A stretch of DNA of 64,000 nt. Source: Camellia lanceoleosa. Taxonomy: Eukaryota; Streptophyta; Magnoliopsida; Ericales; Theaceae. Location: NCBI GenBank assembly GCA_025200525.1, contig CM045762.1, forward strand, positions 83,109,893 to 83,173,892. Reading direction: 5' to 3'. Position numbers and translations under genes: made by a program. Each line of letters begins with the position of its first letter. Position 1 is the stretch's first letter. This document shows positions 48,947 through 61,150 of the stretch, one piece after another. Under the pieces are notes generated by a model. That model searched no databases and was not told the origin of the DNA. It saw nothing but the letters and a program-made list of their open reading frames with translations.

Positions 48947-51173
48947 TTACTCTCTAGACTTGGGCTTGAGCATGAATTTGATTCCGAAACAACTACACAA
49001 AAAACCATAACACAACAAAAATATGTAAAGTGAAGATAATGAATTTTGAATAATACAAAATAAATGAAATGGATAAAAAATAAATAAATCATTGTATATA
49101 TTACCCGAATCATATTGTTGTTCAGATTGTTCAACATCCTTCATTGCTTGTCGAAGGTATATTGGAATGTTACTTCGAAGCCAATTTTGTGTATAAACAA
49201 GAACCTCCACCATCTTGGGAGCAAGTGAACTACGAAATGGATAAAGTATACGACCTCCTGTACTAAAAGCCGACTTAGAAGCAACAGTGAAAATATGCAT
49301 TACCAACACATCTCGTGCTATAAGTGATAATACTCTATACTTTGTCGCATTAACCTTCCACCACTCCAAGATATCAAATTGAGCATTATTCCCACATTTC
49401 TTAATATTACCCAACTACTTGTCCAATTCCGACATACTCCCACTACTAGAAAATTGCCCCTCAAAAAATGAGTTAAATTGAGAGTTCACAATAGAGTGTG
49501 GGTCATTTTCATCTATCACCATATCTAATCTTTCATTTACATTGGAGGCATGTACATTTGTTGACTCAAGTAAGGCATAATGATCATACAATTGACTCAA
49601 ACAATTTTTCACCTTGTCCAACATTTCTTTCACTTTCACCACATCTCCACCAAAAATTGTTGAAAAACAAAATTGCAAGTATGTCATTTTTCTTTGAGGA
49701 TCAAGCACAACTGCAACATACAAAAGTAGATTGATTTTATCCCCATTTCCCCAAAACTTGTCAAACTTCTCTTTTATTTTCTTTGCCATTGAAGACAAAA
49801 TAGGATCATTGTCTTTAATTAATTGTCCAATCATATTTTCAATGACAAAAATTTCAGTGTAGAAAGACATAGAAAATCTCTTTGTGGCATTGTAGAACAT
49901 TCTAAGAAATTTTAAAAGCACCCTACAATTATCCCAATCCTCAGTTGCAGGCATCTCTCTCCTCTCACCCCCTTCATTATCCAAAAAGTAGTATTTGTAA
50001 TTGTAGTCCTCCTCACCCATTCTTTGAAAAGCACTCTCAAATTTTTCTGCCGCCTCCAACATAAGATATGTGGAATTCCACCATGTTGGTACATCTAGGC
50101 ACAAGAGACTCTTATTCTCAATTTTTAAACTTTCCGCATACTTTTTAAAAATGTCAAGGAGGTTTGGAGAAGGCTGCACACACCTCACTGCATGCCTCAC
50201 ATTTTCTATACAAGACTCAAGATCCTTCAATCCATCACTAACAATGAGATTTAGAATATGCGCAGAACAACGCATGTGTAAAAATTCATGGCCCATGACA
50301 GTTCCCTTCCACAGTTTTGTGGTTCGTTTGAAGAATCTAATGGTTAGATTATTGGAACTTGTATTATCAACAGTTAAGGTAAAAAGGCCATCTATGTCCC
50401 ACTCTTTTAAGAGTGCCTCAAATTTTTTACCAATAGTTTCTCGTTTGTGGTCTTCAACTTGACAAAAATTTATGATCCTCTTTTCTAACTTCCAATCATC
50501 ATCAATTAAATGTACAGTTAGACACATATAACACAAATTTTGTGTGGAAGTCCATGTGTTTGTGGTGAAACAAATTCTACGCCCTTTCACAATTTTCTTC
50601 AATCTCTCCCTTTCATTGGTGTATATGTCTAGAATGTCCCTAGCAACGGTATATCGAGATGGGATCTTGAACTTGGGTTGCATGACATTACAAAACCTCT
50701 TAAAACCAACCCCATCCACAAATCTAAAGGGCAATTCATCAATTACTATCATCTCCTCAAGATACCTTCTAGCAACTTCTACAAAAAATGACGTAGCCAC
50801 AAAACATCAACAACACCATCCCCACCAACTTCTCTAGGTTTAAATCCCAATGATTGTTGCCCATGAGTATCCTTATATGGATACTTTGTACAATTTTTTA
50901 AATGACTTAACAAATTACTTGTTCCATGACTCTTAGAGCCCGCCATATATTCTTTCTTACAATACTTGCACTAGCCCTATCTTTCCCATCAATGCCCTTA
51001 ATCTTTTCAAAATGATCCCAAGCCGTTGATGTTGTTCTCCCACTACTACTACTAGTTTTGGCTAGGGGTAGTCTAGGAGGAGGAGCATTAGGTTGGGTAG
51101 ATGGGTCAATAGAAGATGATTTAGGCTCAACATTAGGACTCACAAAAAATATTTCATCACTTGAAAAATCCAT
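48947..51173 (-). pseudogene. hAT transposase (BED finger, RICESLEEPER-like), broken
   Basis: Reads on the minus strand from an ATG near 51173. Order: Ser/Pro-rich N-terminus; BED finger region (STAWDHFEKIKGIDGKDRAS, about 51045), which shifts frame near 50960 and again near 50800; RNase-H-like catalytic domain in the open frame 50800-49415 (RICFTTNTWTSTQN, then LTVDNTSSNN); and the hAT dimerisation domain at 49414-49110 (FDILEWWKVN, SKSAFSTGGRILYPFRSSL). A TAG at 49414 separates the last two in the same frame. The first catalytic position is Asn where TTDTWTS is usual, so the enzyme was probably dead anyway. It would have cut and pasted its own element. Confidence 0.9.
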
Positions 51174-51789
51174 GACCACAAGATTATCAAATATACTGCC
51201 AAAACCAATAAAAATTCATTCAAAATATGCTTTTCAAATCCATGGTCTAATAACAGTTTAACCAAAAAAAAAAAAAAAATGAGTCTAAAAGAAAATAAAC
51301 CATGTATTTATTAATCAATACATGAAGGACTAATATGAACAATTAAAAAAACATGAACAAGTAATACTATTACATATGTGTAGACACCCCATTTTTGACC
51401 GACTTTAAGACTCAGATGTCATTGTTTGTGCGCGCGATGATTGTGCATGTTTACGCTCATTTTGAGTGTCCGAAGTTCTCGATTAAGTGCCTTGTCTTTG
51501 AGCCTCTTAACACTCTGTGTTTTGGCCTTGTTTTTGGGCCAAACCTTGATGCCTCTTGCTTGGGGGGAGGGGGGGGAGAAGGTCTTGCCGGCCACTTTTC
51601 TCCCTTGTAGGCCACTTAAAGTGGTCGGTCGGCTAGGGGAGGTGGCCGGTCGGCCATTTGAAGTGGCCGATGGCCAATTTTCTCCTTTTTAAGATATTTT
51701 CAGATCTTTTGAGCCAGCTGTTGAGCACTGCGCCTCATTCTCCATACACGTGTACGGAGAGATGAAGCAAGCTTTTTGCTTGCTTGTTC

Positions 51790-51797
51790 TATATAAG
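51790..51797 (+). promoter_or_regulatory. TATA box of the 51-kb LTR
   Basis: TATATAAG about 410 bp from the LTR start, followed by a CT-rich leader. Confidence 0.6.
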
Positions 51798-53386
51798 GGG
51801 AGGTCCCTCTCCCTATTTGAGGGTTATGAAATTTTAGAAGCAAAATTTTACTCTCTGTCTAGAATTTTCTATCTCTCTCTCTCTCTCTTTATATTGTGCT
51901 TGAAAGTGATTTTTCTTCATATTTTTGCACACAACCCTTAGCCAAACACCACCACCTTGGAGCTGAGGTTCTTGAAGGTTTTTTTTGGGCTCAAAAAGCT
52001 GGTTTTAGCTCAGAGTTGTAGTTGTTTGGCTGCTGTGCTTCAAGGGTAAGCATTTACCGCTTTAAAGCTTGTTTTTGTACACTAGTTTGGGCCACCTTTG
52101 CATGCTGTTTTGGCCTAGTTGTCAACTACAAAAACCTCTATTTTTAAGTGTTAAAAATGGTAGTTTGAGGCCTTTTTGGAGTTAAGGGTGGTCCACCCTC
52201 CTTTGTTGCTTATTTGCTAAGCTTTGTGCCATCTTTTAAAGCCCTTCAAACAATCTTTTTTTGGCCTTTTAACCACTAAATTCCAAGGAAATTTCAGTGG
52301 TAGAAAGTTGGTTTTGAGGTCCCAAATAAGAGGGGGTGGCCTCCCCTCCTTGTGTTTTGTTTGCATGTGTTGATGGCCTAATAAGTGAGCTTCTATTTCT
52401 ACCTTTTTGAAGCCTAGTTCAAGCATGTTTTTGGCCTTATTTTAACATGTTATAACTCTATTTTTGGCTAGTTGGAACATCTCTTGTTTGCTTCTTACAC
52501 TTGTAGTGCAATCTTGTTCACTAGCCTAGTGTGCTTGGTGATTTAGCCTATCATTCTAGCATGTGTTGGCTCCCCTCCAGCATATTTTTGGCCTTGCTTT
52601 GACATGCTTTAACTCTGTTTCAAGTGTTCTTGGTCACATGTGCTTTGTTTTGTATAGCTATAGTGTAAATGGCCTTTACTAGCTTTGTGTTTTAAGGCTC
52701 TTAGCATGCTTTATTTGAGTTATTTGCATGATATGGCATTATTTAGCATGTGATTTCAGAGCATATTCTGTTGTCACACTCTCACGTATATCACTCTTTA
52801 AATGCTTTTGAGAGTTGTGCCTTATGCCTTGCTTGTTAGCCAATTTGTATGCATGATTTTCTTGCCTTGTAAACTTCAATCTCAGCATGATTTAGCCTTT
52901 GTTTTGGCATGCTTTAACTCTATTTTGAGTTGGTTTGGCCCTTTGAGGCTTGTGTTGTAAGGTTGTGGCATAACCCCTTTCATTAGCTTAATGAGTTAAG
53001 CCTTTAACCATGCATTACATGAGTTGTTTGCATTGTTTTTAAGTCATTTAGCATGATTATTTCAGTGCTGAAATATGTGTCGTTGCACTCCATTATTCCG
53101 ATCTTTCATTCACCTTGAAAGTGGTCTTAAGTCCCTTGTTGGCTTGAGCATGAACTTGAGGCATTCATGCCTAATGGTTTTAATCCTCCCTTGAGGGTTT
53201 CTACTAACCAACAGCATGATACCTCTTTCATGCTCAAGGCACTTGAAGCTTAGGCCATCTTTCAAATTAGAGGACTTTTCACAATTGGACTTAACCGGTT
53301 AATGGACTAATTGGTAAGCTAAAATGAGTAAACAAGAATTGAACTAAGTAAAACCTATACAAGATAAGCATTTATGTTGCATTGCA

Positions 53387-53456
53387 TGTGTTTGGATCGG
53401 ACGTTAATCCAAACACAAGAAATGTGGGACGTTTCATACTCAAAGTGATGAAACGT
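53387..53456 (+). promoter_or_regulatory. Paired hairpins, 51-kb LTR
   Basis: Stem TGTGTTTGGAT/ATCCAAACACA, a perfect 11 bp, with loop CGGACGTTA. Then stem ACGTTTCAT/ATGAAACGT, a perfect 9 bp, with loop ACTCAAAGTG. Confidence 0.7.
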
Positions 53457-56180
53457 GTTGCATTTCTTGGTCGTTATCCACCCTTGATCATGGATGATAT
53501 GGTGAAGGCACTTTGAATCTCATGTGTGCATTCACTAAGCTTGTACAAGCTTAGTTTTTGGGCCATCATGCATTGAGATGCTTGGTTGGTGGCTTGAAAG
53601 CAGAGCGCCACACTCATTTGAGCTTGAGACATAATGAGGAGAGTGGCAGGGCATACATTTTCTTGCAAATACATTACTATGCCTCTATTGTTCTCTGTTA
53701 CAGCAAAACCAGAAGTTTGGAAAAGCAGGTGGCTGATCGGCCACTTGAGGTAGCCGACCGACCACTTTCACTAGCTGGCCGGCCAGTTTAGGTGGCCAGC
53801 AGCCACTTTTTGTGGCCGACCGGCCACCAGTCCATTTTTGTGCCAAAATGTTCCTGTTTTGAGGCAGAGGTAGTGTGGAGGTTGGTTCAATGTTCAGAAA
53901 CCAAGGCGAGTGCAAACAGAGGCAATTGACGGCAAAGCGATGGACTTCCGAGTAGACACCAACCGAGCATGCATATCCCCCTCGCTTCCAAGGGCCTTTC
54001 ATTTGAATTGCTTAGCTAATTAGTTCGTTAGCTTGGTCATTTTGTAATTAATTCGGTTTGTAATTAATTACCTTAGATTAGCTAGTTATTCAAATTCAAT
54101 TCGATTTGTAATAATTAATTAGCTAAGTTAGTTAATTAGTTCGTTTTGTAATAATTAGCTTAGCTTAGTGTAGCTTAGCTTATTTATTCGGACCCTCCTT
54201 CGAGAGGGCGCAATGTTATAATAAGTGTGCGTGCGTGTGTGCATGTCTTCCAACCCCACGTCTTTCTCCCTTTTATTTAACCGCTTACGATGGTTAGTTT
54301 TAGGGCACGTTTTGATTAGCATACCTTATGTTTTGCATGTTTGCATCCATCCATTTGTCTTGCATGCACCGGACTCGGCGCATCATTCAAACTGCATCGT
54401 ATTTCAATACCTATTTGAATACATGTATCAAGTCATCGCATCATATGCTATCTTAGATAGCCGAGCCTATTTAGTTGCATTACTGCATGTGTGTAGACGT
54501 CCCCGAACGTCTCGGGAGGGAATCCCATTTTGTTCATTGGGCTTACTACAGTTCGGACTCAAATGACACGGTTCTGAATCTAATCCCGCAAAGTGCAATG
54601 CGAGACCGATAAATCACCAAAGAGTCCAAATTCGGCAAAATCGTTTTGAAAAACAGATTTTTAGAAAGAAGTGCCAAACATGGACTACTTTGCTAGATAT
54701 AGAGTCGCCACTTAAATATTTTATTTTTGGAAAATTTAGGAAACCCTGACTCGTGCCTAAGGCCACATGTCCGTCATCACCAAAGTTGCCTCGGCTCGGG
54801 AACTTGGGTACGATTGGGGAAGGTCACTTCGTGAGCACCCCCGCTCGTCCGATCCAAGATCGGCCTCTACTAACCATGATATTGAGTTTTGAAAATATTA
54901 TGTGCTCTTATTCCGGTTATTAGCCTAGAATTACTATGTGATGCACACAGCATACAAGTATAGACTGGATCACCTGAGTTGGAACAAAACATTTCATGTT
55001 TGTTTTGAAAAATTGTTTGAAGGTGCTACTCGCAAGTAGGCTAAGACGTGGATTTTTCCACCCTCAAGTGGGCTTAGAAAACATAGTGATTTGCCACTAT
55101 CAAGTGGGCTTAAAACTCGTAATCGATGAATTGTTCCAATTCAAGTAATCCAACCTTCACCCACAGGCATTCAGGCAAGTATATCACATAAGCACTTAGC
55201 CTCATGGTAAGTATACTATCATGGCAGTCACTCACACACATGCAAGGATGCTAAAGCATAAACACTTACCGAGTACTCCAAGCTAAAGAAAGAAGCTAAT
55301 TAGAAATCATGCATGAATTCTAACTATACTGAGATGCCTAATGCAACGCATACAGGTATGCAACTAAGATAGGCTCGGCTTATTCCAAAATGGCATATGA
55401 AATGCAACAACTGATACACGTATTTAACTTGGAATTGAAATACGATGCAGTTAGCATGATGCGCTGAGCCCGGTGCATGCAAGACAGATGAATGGATGCA
55501 AACATACCAGCATAAGTATGCTAATTGAAATGTGCCCTAAAACTAACCATCATAAGCTGGTAAATAAAAGGAGAAAGACGTGGGGTTGGAAGACATACAT
55601 CACACACACGCACACTTATTACAACATTGCCTTCCTCGGAGGGTCCGAATAAAGAATACACAACCGAATGAATAACGAATCACAGCTAATTATTACATAA
55701 CCCTAATTAATTAACAAATTAATTAAGATAAATAAGCTAGCATGCAAATTAAACAAAAACAGACTGCTTCAGCTCTGTTCCGAATGATAGGGATACATGC
55801 ATGCTCGAGTCGCCTTGTCAGGAAATCCATCGCGATGCCTCGATTTGCCTTTGTTTGTAATCGTCCCTAATCTTGCATAAAGCTCCGTAGGTCACCGACC
55901 GCTTTTCTTCTTTGGTTTCGGTTTCTTATCGCAACAAAGAGCAAGAAAGGGGCATGGCAAAGTATTTTCAACATATGTATGCATGACCACTCTCCCTATC
56001 ATTGCATAAGCTCTAGGGAGTGTAGTCCTCGATCCTCGTGCCTCCAATCACGCATCCCGATGCATGATGGCCGAGGAGTCAAATTACACGACTCAATATG
56101 AAATGGATGCACACATAAACACAATAAGGCCTAAACTCCATCATGGGTAATCCGGAGTGTCGGCGACCGAGAATCGAGGC

Positions 56181-56249
56181 ACGTTTCGTCACTTGGAGTA
56201 TGAAACGTCCCTCGTTTTCCGTGTTTGGACTAAACCCTATTCCAAACAC
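56181..56249 (-). promoter_or_regulatory. Paired hairpins, nested minus-strand LTR
   Basis: On the minus strand: stem GTGTTTGGA/TCCAAACAC, then stem ACGTTTCAT/ACGAAACGT (one mismatch) with loop ACTCCAAGTG. Confidence 0.6.
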
Positions 56250-58118
56250 AATGCAATATACATGGCATGCACGATGCGACTCGGACTATGCAACCTAAAT
56301 GCAATGCGACTAAATGATGCGAACATGCAGAGAATGACATGCAAACATGCTACTAGCATACACAATGCTATGAACTACATGGCATACTTGATGCAAGACA
56401 CCTTATGCAACAATATGACAACATATGATTAGCATACACAATGCGAATATCAAATGGCATACTCGATGCAACGAACTACATTGTATGCGCAATGCTATGA
56501 CTAGAATGGCCTACACAATGCAAGATGGACTTAAACCAAGATGGGTGAGCCTCAGCCACACCCAAATCAGTGGCCAAACATGATGGAATGAAAGGTAGGA
56601 ACACTCATGCAAACATGCCCGATGCAAGGGACCGAACCTAATGCATCAAATGCCACTCTACCAAAGCATGGCAAGGGATGAAACATGGCATACAAACACA
56701 CATTTTCCATCTCTGAAACATGATACACAATGGTCCCAAATCATGCAAATATGTCACACAATGCATACTAGATGGCCCAAATACCGAAACTAGTGAAGTG
56801 CGTTTCACTAGAGGTACACAAAGCAATGCACAAATGGAAAAACCAGCCCCAAACAGACCCTAGGTAGGTCCAAGACAGTGGGAAAATGGCCTAAAAAGAT
56901 GGCTTAACATGCATAGAAATGAAGCTCATGCAATGGTCCAAAAACGAGGCAAACTAGCACGACTCTCAAATGCATTTAAAGAGTGGAAAACATGGGAATA
57001 TGGTGTACATGTAAGCTCTAAAATATGATGCACAATGGTCCTAAAACATGGAAACACCTCAACATAAGCATGCAATAGGCCCCAAAACACAAAGCTAGAC
57101 AAGAGTATTGAACTACAACCATGCATAGCAAGCATCATTTGACCATGAGGCATAAAAATAGAGCTAAGGTAGTCCAAAACATGCACAAAATCAGTTTAAG
57201 GCATGGCCAAAAAGTGCTAGATTCATAGACCAAAATAGCATGCAATACAAGCTAGCGAAGAGGGTTTACACTACAAGTATATGGAGCATTCAAGAGGTCA
57301 CTAAACCAAAAAAATTCAGAGGTATGACATGCCAAATAAACCCCAAAAAACCCACTGAAATATGGTCTATGCATGCAAGAATGATAGGCCCCTTTGATAT
57401 GCTATAAAGAGGGTTATTCTACACATGCAAGGGGGACACCTAATATGGAAAAAACACCTCTGGATAGAGGTTATGCAGGCCCTAAAACTCACTGAAAAGG
57501 GCTTGAAATGAGGCTAGGAAGCATGCAAGTATAGGCTCATTTGTTAGGCCAAATATGCTAGAAAATAAGACAAGGGGTGAGAGGGTCACCCCTCTCTGAT
57601 TTTGGTGCTCAAAAATACATAATAACCATTGAAAATCTGCTGGATTTCAATGGTCAAAAGGGCCAACAAAGCTCAACACAAAGGCCCTAATGCATGGCTC
57701 AAAACAAAGGAAAATGAAGCATACAAGGGAGTAGATGGCCCCCAACATAAAAATGGTCTTAAACAAACATGTTAAGAAGCTCAAAATAAGACTTTTTTTC
57801 AGTTTATGAAAAAGGTCAAATATGCTTGCAAACTAGGCTAAGAGATGGAACAAGATAATGACAAAAATAGGGAAATAGAGTGTTACCCTTGTAGCCAAGA
57901 ACTCCAGCAGCTTCTGGACCAAAACAGCAAGCCTCCAACCTCTGAAAACTAGCTCCAAGGTGCTTAGAGTGATGATGGAGGTGTTAGGATAGGAAGTGGT
58001 GTGCAATAGGCCAAGAACAAGGGACCTTTGCAGCTAAAATGGAGGGAAATGGAGAGGAGGGTGTATGTATGCCTAAACCAATTTTTCTGAACCCTCTACA
58101 AGGAAGAAAAGGCCCCCC

Positions 58119-58126
58119 TTTATAGA
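58119..58126 (-). promoter_or_regulatory. TATA box of the nested minus-strand LTR
   Basis: The minus strand reads CTATAAAGG at the position shared with the other copies. Confidence 0.5.
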
Positions 58127-59883
58127 GCCAAGGGTCTAAAGCTTCTTCAAGAAGCTTAAAACCAAGGTTAAACATCCTCCATTATGGAGGATGCAATCTG
58201 TGGCTTCCAGCTGGCACTAACTCAGTGAGACAGAAAAGGAGAAAGCTGGCTGACCAGTTCAGGTGGTCGGCCGACCACTCCCCCTGGTCGGCCGACCAGG
58301 GTCAAAAGGTTCAGCTGGTCGATGGCCTCCTAGGGTGGTCTCCAAGCTGAAAGCAAGCTAGTGGTATGGTAGAGACCAATCAAAAGTGGCTTAAAAACCA
58401 AGGAGACCAACTTCCTGACAAGAAAATTGGTCGGCGGGAGAAAAGGTGGTCTCCAAGAGAAAAGGTGGTCTCCCACCCTTGTACCACCTTTCAAAAAATG
58501 AAAATAGGGTCCATACCAAAAATGAACCAAGACGGATGCAAAACGAGGGTTCGGGGGCCAAAACGCGCGGCCGGGTGCCCCGAAAACTGACTGTTAAGCA
58601 TCGAAGGTGACGTACGACCACGAAGGTGGTCTCCCAGGCCACAGTGTCCCTCTAGAGAGAGGAAACAAGGTGTGTGCCAAAAAACGGAGCAAACAGAGAA
58701 AGTTAAGCGGCCCCGAACCGAGGTGCACGACCGACGGCTCCGAAAATCGAAAACTGGTCTCCAAACGGAAACAATGGTCTACGACCACGAAAAGTAGCCT
58801 ACGGCCACTGAGAGATGATCTACGAGACCTCTCCCTCCCTTTGGGAAGAGAACACAGAACCTAGTTCGCAAACCGAGGCAAAGCACAAAAGAGTCCTGAA
58901 GTCCGGAGGCAAGGCTCTCAGCCGAGACTCCGTAACCTCAGAACGAGCACAACATGCGCAATCACCGAGCGCTCAGTCGATGACGTCTGAGTCTTAAGGT
59001 TGGTCAAAAATAGGGTGTCTACAATGTGTTGCATTAGTCATCTTGTATAGTTAGCATCATGCATGATTTCTAACTAGCTTTTTGTTTTGGCTCGGAGTAC
59101 ACTGTAAGTTTTACGGTTTAGCATCCTTGCATGAGTGTGAGTGTTTCCATGATAGCATGCTTGCCATATGGCTATTTGCTTAAGTGATTAACTGCATGAA
59201 TGCCTGTGGGTGAAGGTTTTATGGCTTGAATTGGGACAATTCGATAAATGTGAGTTTTAAGCCCACTTTGCGAAGTGGCAAAATCATGTTTTAAAGTTCA
59301 CTTGAGGGTGGCAAATCCGCGCTTTAGCCTACTTGTGAGTAGTATTTTCAAACTGTTTTGGAAATCAAACATGAGTTGTTTTGTTCCAATTCTCGTGATT
59401 GAGTCTATACTTGTATGTTGTGCATCACATAGTAAGTTAGCTAATAATCAGAATAAGAACACATGTGTTTATAAAACAACATATCATGGTAGTAGAGGCC
59501 AATCCTTTGATTGGGCGAGCGGGGGTACTCATTGCATGACCTTTCCCTCTCGTACCCAAGTTCCCAAACCGAGGCAACTTTGGTAATGACGAACAAGTGG
59601 CCTTTGGCACGAGTCAGGGTTTCCTAAATTTTCCAGAATAAAATATTTAGGTGGCGACTCTGTAATCTAGAAAAGCAGTCCATGTTTGGCGCTTTTTTTA
59701 TTCAAAATCGATTTTTCAAAACCAATTGCCAGATTTGGACTCTTTGGTGTTCATCAGTCTCACATTACACTTTGTGAGGTTATATTCAGAATCAGAATCG
59801 TGACAAGAGTCCGAACTATAGTAAGACCAATTCGCGCCCTCTCCGATAGGGGGTCGCGCGAAGAAAGTCAAGTCTACAATATT

Positions 59884-60864
59884 CATGTGAATTTATGCTA
59901 ATATTATGTTTATGTGGACATATGCATCTGTGCCCGAAAGAATCTATGTTTTGGGAAAAAAGAGGATTAGAAAGAACTAGCATAATCATAAAAGAAAGCA
60001 AAGGGAATAGGCAAGGGCAAAACTAGTAAGATCAAAGAAAAGTTAACCTGTACTTTCAAGCAAAAAACAATAATAGTTGCCAGCCATAACCAAACCTGAT
60101 AACTATGATCAATAAACTTTTCGATTAATAAATTATTTTATTCAGCAACTTTGAACATCTAAGGCTACTATATTAAGTTTCATTTTCAATTAACCAATTA
60201 TAAAACTTTGAACATCACTGATAAACAATTAATTATATAATTAATTTCCCCTGATAGGGGAGCGAAGTAGCGCATTGTTATTATCAGTGATGTTCAAAGT
60301 TTGGAAAATTCAATTAACCAATTATCAGTGATGTTCATTTTCAATTAACCAATTATAAAATTCAATTATTTTATATTAGTTTCTAAACCAATGGAGAGTT
60401 TGGAGACAACAACAGCTTTCCCATTCAATAGAGATGCTTAAGAGAATTTCAACAGAATTTCAATGTCACACAATTTCAACATGTTATGAATTGAGAGACA
60501 TAAAAGGTTGCCCACAAAGGCAACCTTAACCATGGAGTGTAGGTCATAAATTTAACATAGTCAAATACTTAGAAAACTCAAAAACATGATTAAACATGAG
60601 TATTTGATCAGTAACCTAAACCACAAATTACATGTCTTTTTATCAAATCAATCAAAGGGGAAAAAAAAACTAGTCTTACAACAGGACGAACACACACACA
60701 CACATATATAGATACATCAAAACCTCTCATGCTACACAGAGACGAAGATTCTCAAAAGATCAACTCAATATACGATCTCAAAGGCCGATTACTCAATATA
60801 CAAAGATTCTCGTACGATCAACTCAATATGTATACCGAGAGAGGTATTTGTAAATCTTCTATCT

Positions 60865-60905
<41 letters not shown>

Positions 60906-61150
60906 CCTCAATGTGGATCGATCGCTATTCAGTGCAAATCGATTGCCATTCAGAAGTGTAGATCATCGGTCATTTAGTGTAGATCGTCGGTCATTAAGTG
61001 TAGATCGTTAGCCGGAGGTTACCGTCGAACGATAAGTAGGGTAGAGAGAGAGAGAGAGAGAGAGAAAGAGTGTGTGTGTGTGTGTGTCTCGGCATGTGTG
61101 TTGTTATGTTTGTTTTGTTGGGTCTGTGAAGAAATTAGGGCAAACTCTAA
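59884..61150. other. hAT interior right of the nested LTRs
   Basis: Noncoding. Holds a perfect 22-bp inverted repeat (60203-60224 and 60281-60302), a direct repeat with TTTTCAATTAACCAATTAT (60184 and 60338), (GA)n at 60867-60903, and GA/GT runs at 61045-61087. It is probably upstream and subterminal DNA of the hAT element. Confidence 0.6.
60867..60903 (+). repeat. (GA)n microsatellite
   Basis: About 18 GA units. Confidence 0.95.

Larger units (their letters stand above)
54492..59023 (-). mobile_element. Solo LTR (-) nested in a plus-strand LTR of its own family
   Basis: 4532 bp. On the minus strand it begins TGTAGACACCCTATTTTTGA at 59023 and ends GGGGACGTCTACA at 54492. Perfect 5-bp target duplications ATGTG flank it (54487-54491 and 59024-59028). 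It has triplicated U3 units (58940-58430), the palindrome cluster (58320-58250), TATA at 58119-58126, hairpins at 56181-56249 and a PBS-like word (54700-54710, one mismatch). No internal region remains, so it is a solo LTR. Confidence 0.93.
51379..59878 (+). mobile_element. Solo LTR (+) of the large family, split by another LTR
   Basis: Starts TGTAGACACCCCATTTTTGA at 51379 and ends AAGTCTACA at 59878. Its own sequence is 51379-54491 and 59029-59878 (about 3963 bp); the middle is a minus-strand LTR. The junction sequence GCATGTG|TTGCATTAG is intact in LTR copy 1 (complement near 5290). Flanks ATATG (51374-51378) and ATATT (59879-59883) are a near-matching target duplication. U3 has one GGTCGG-type palindrome block (51600-51680), TATA at 51790-51797, hairpins at 53387-53456, and PBS-like TGGCGACTCTG at 59652-59662. 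Confidence 0.88.

Noticed and set aside
49441..49455. CACTACTAGAAAATT, a perfect CACTA-type terminus
   Set aside because: It lies within hAT transposase codons (Gln-Phe-Ser-Ser-Ser-Gly on the other strand) with no subterminal repeats, so chance is more likely.
50070..50462. 130-codon plus-strand frame
   Set aside because: Shadow of the hAT transposase on the opposite strand.
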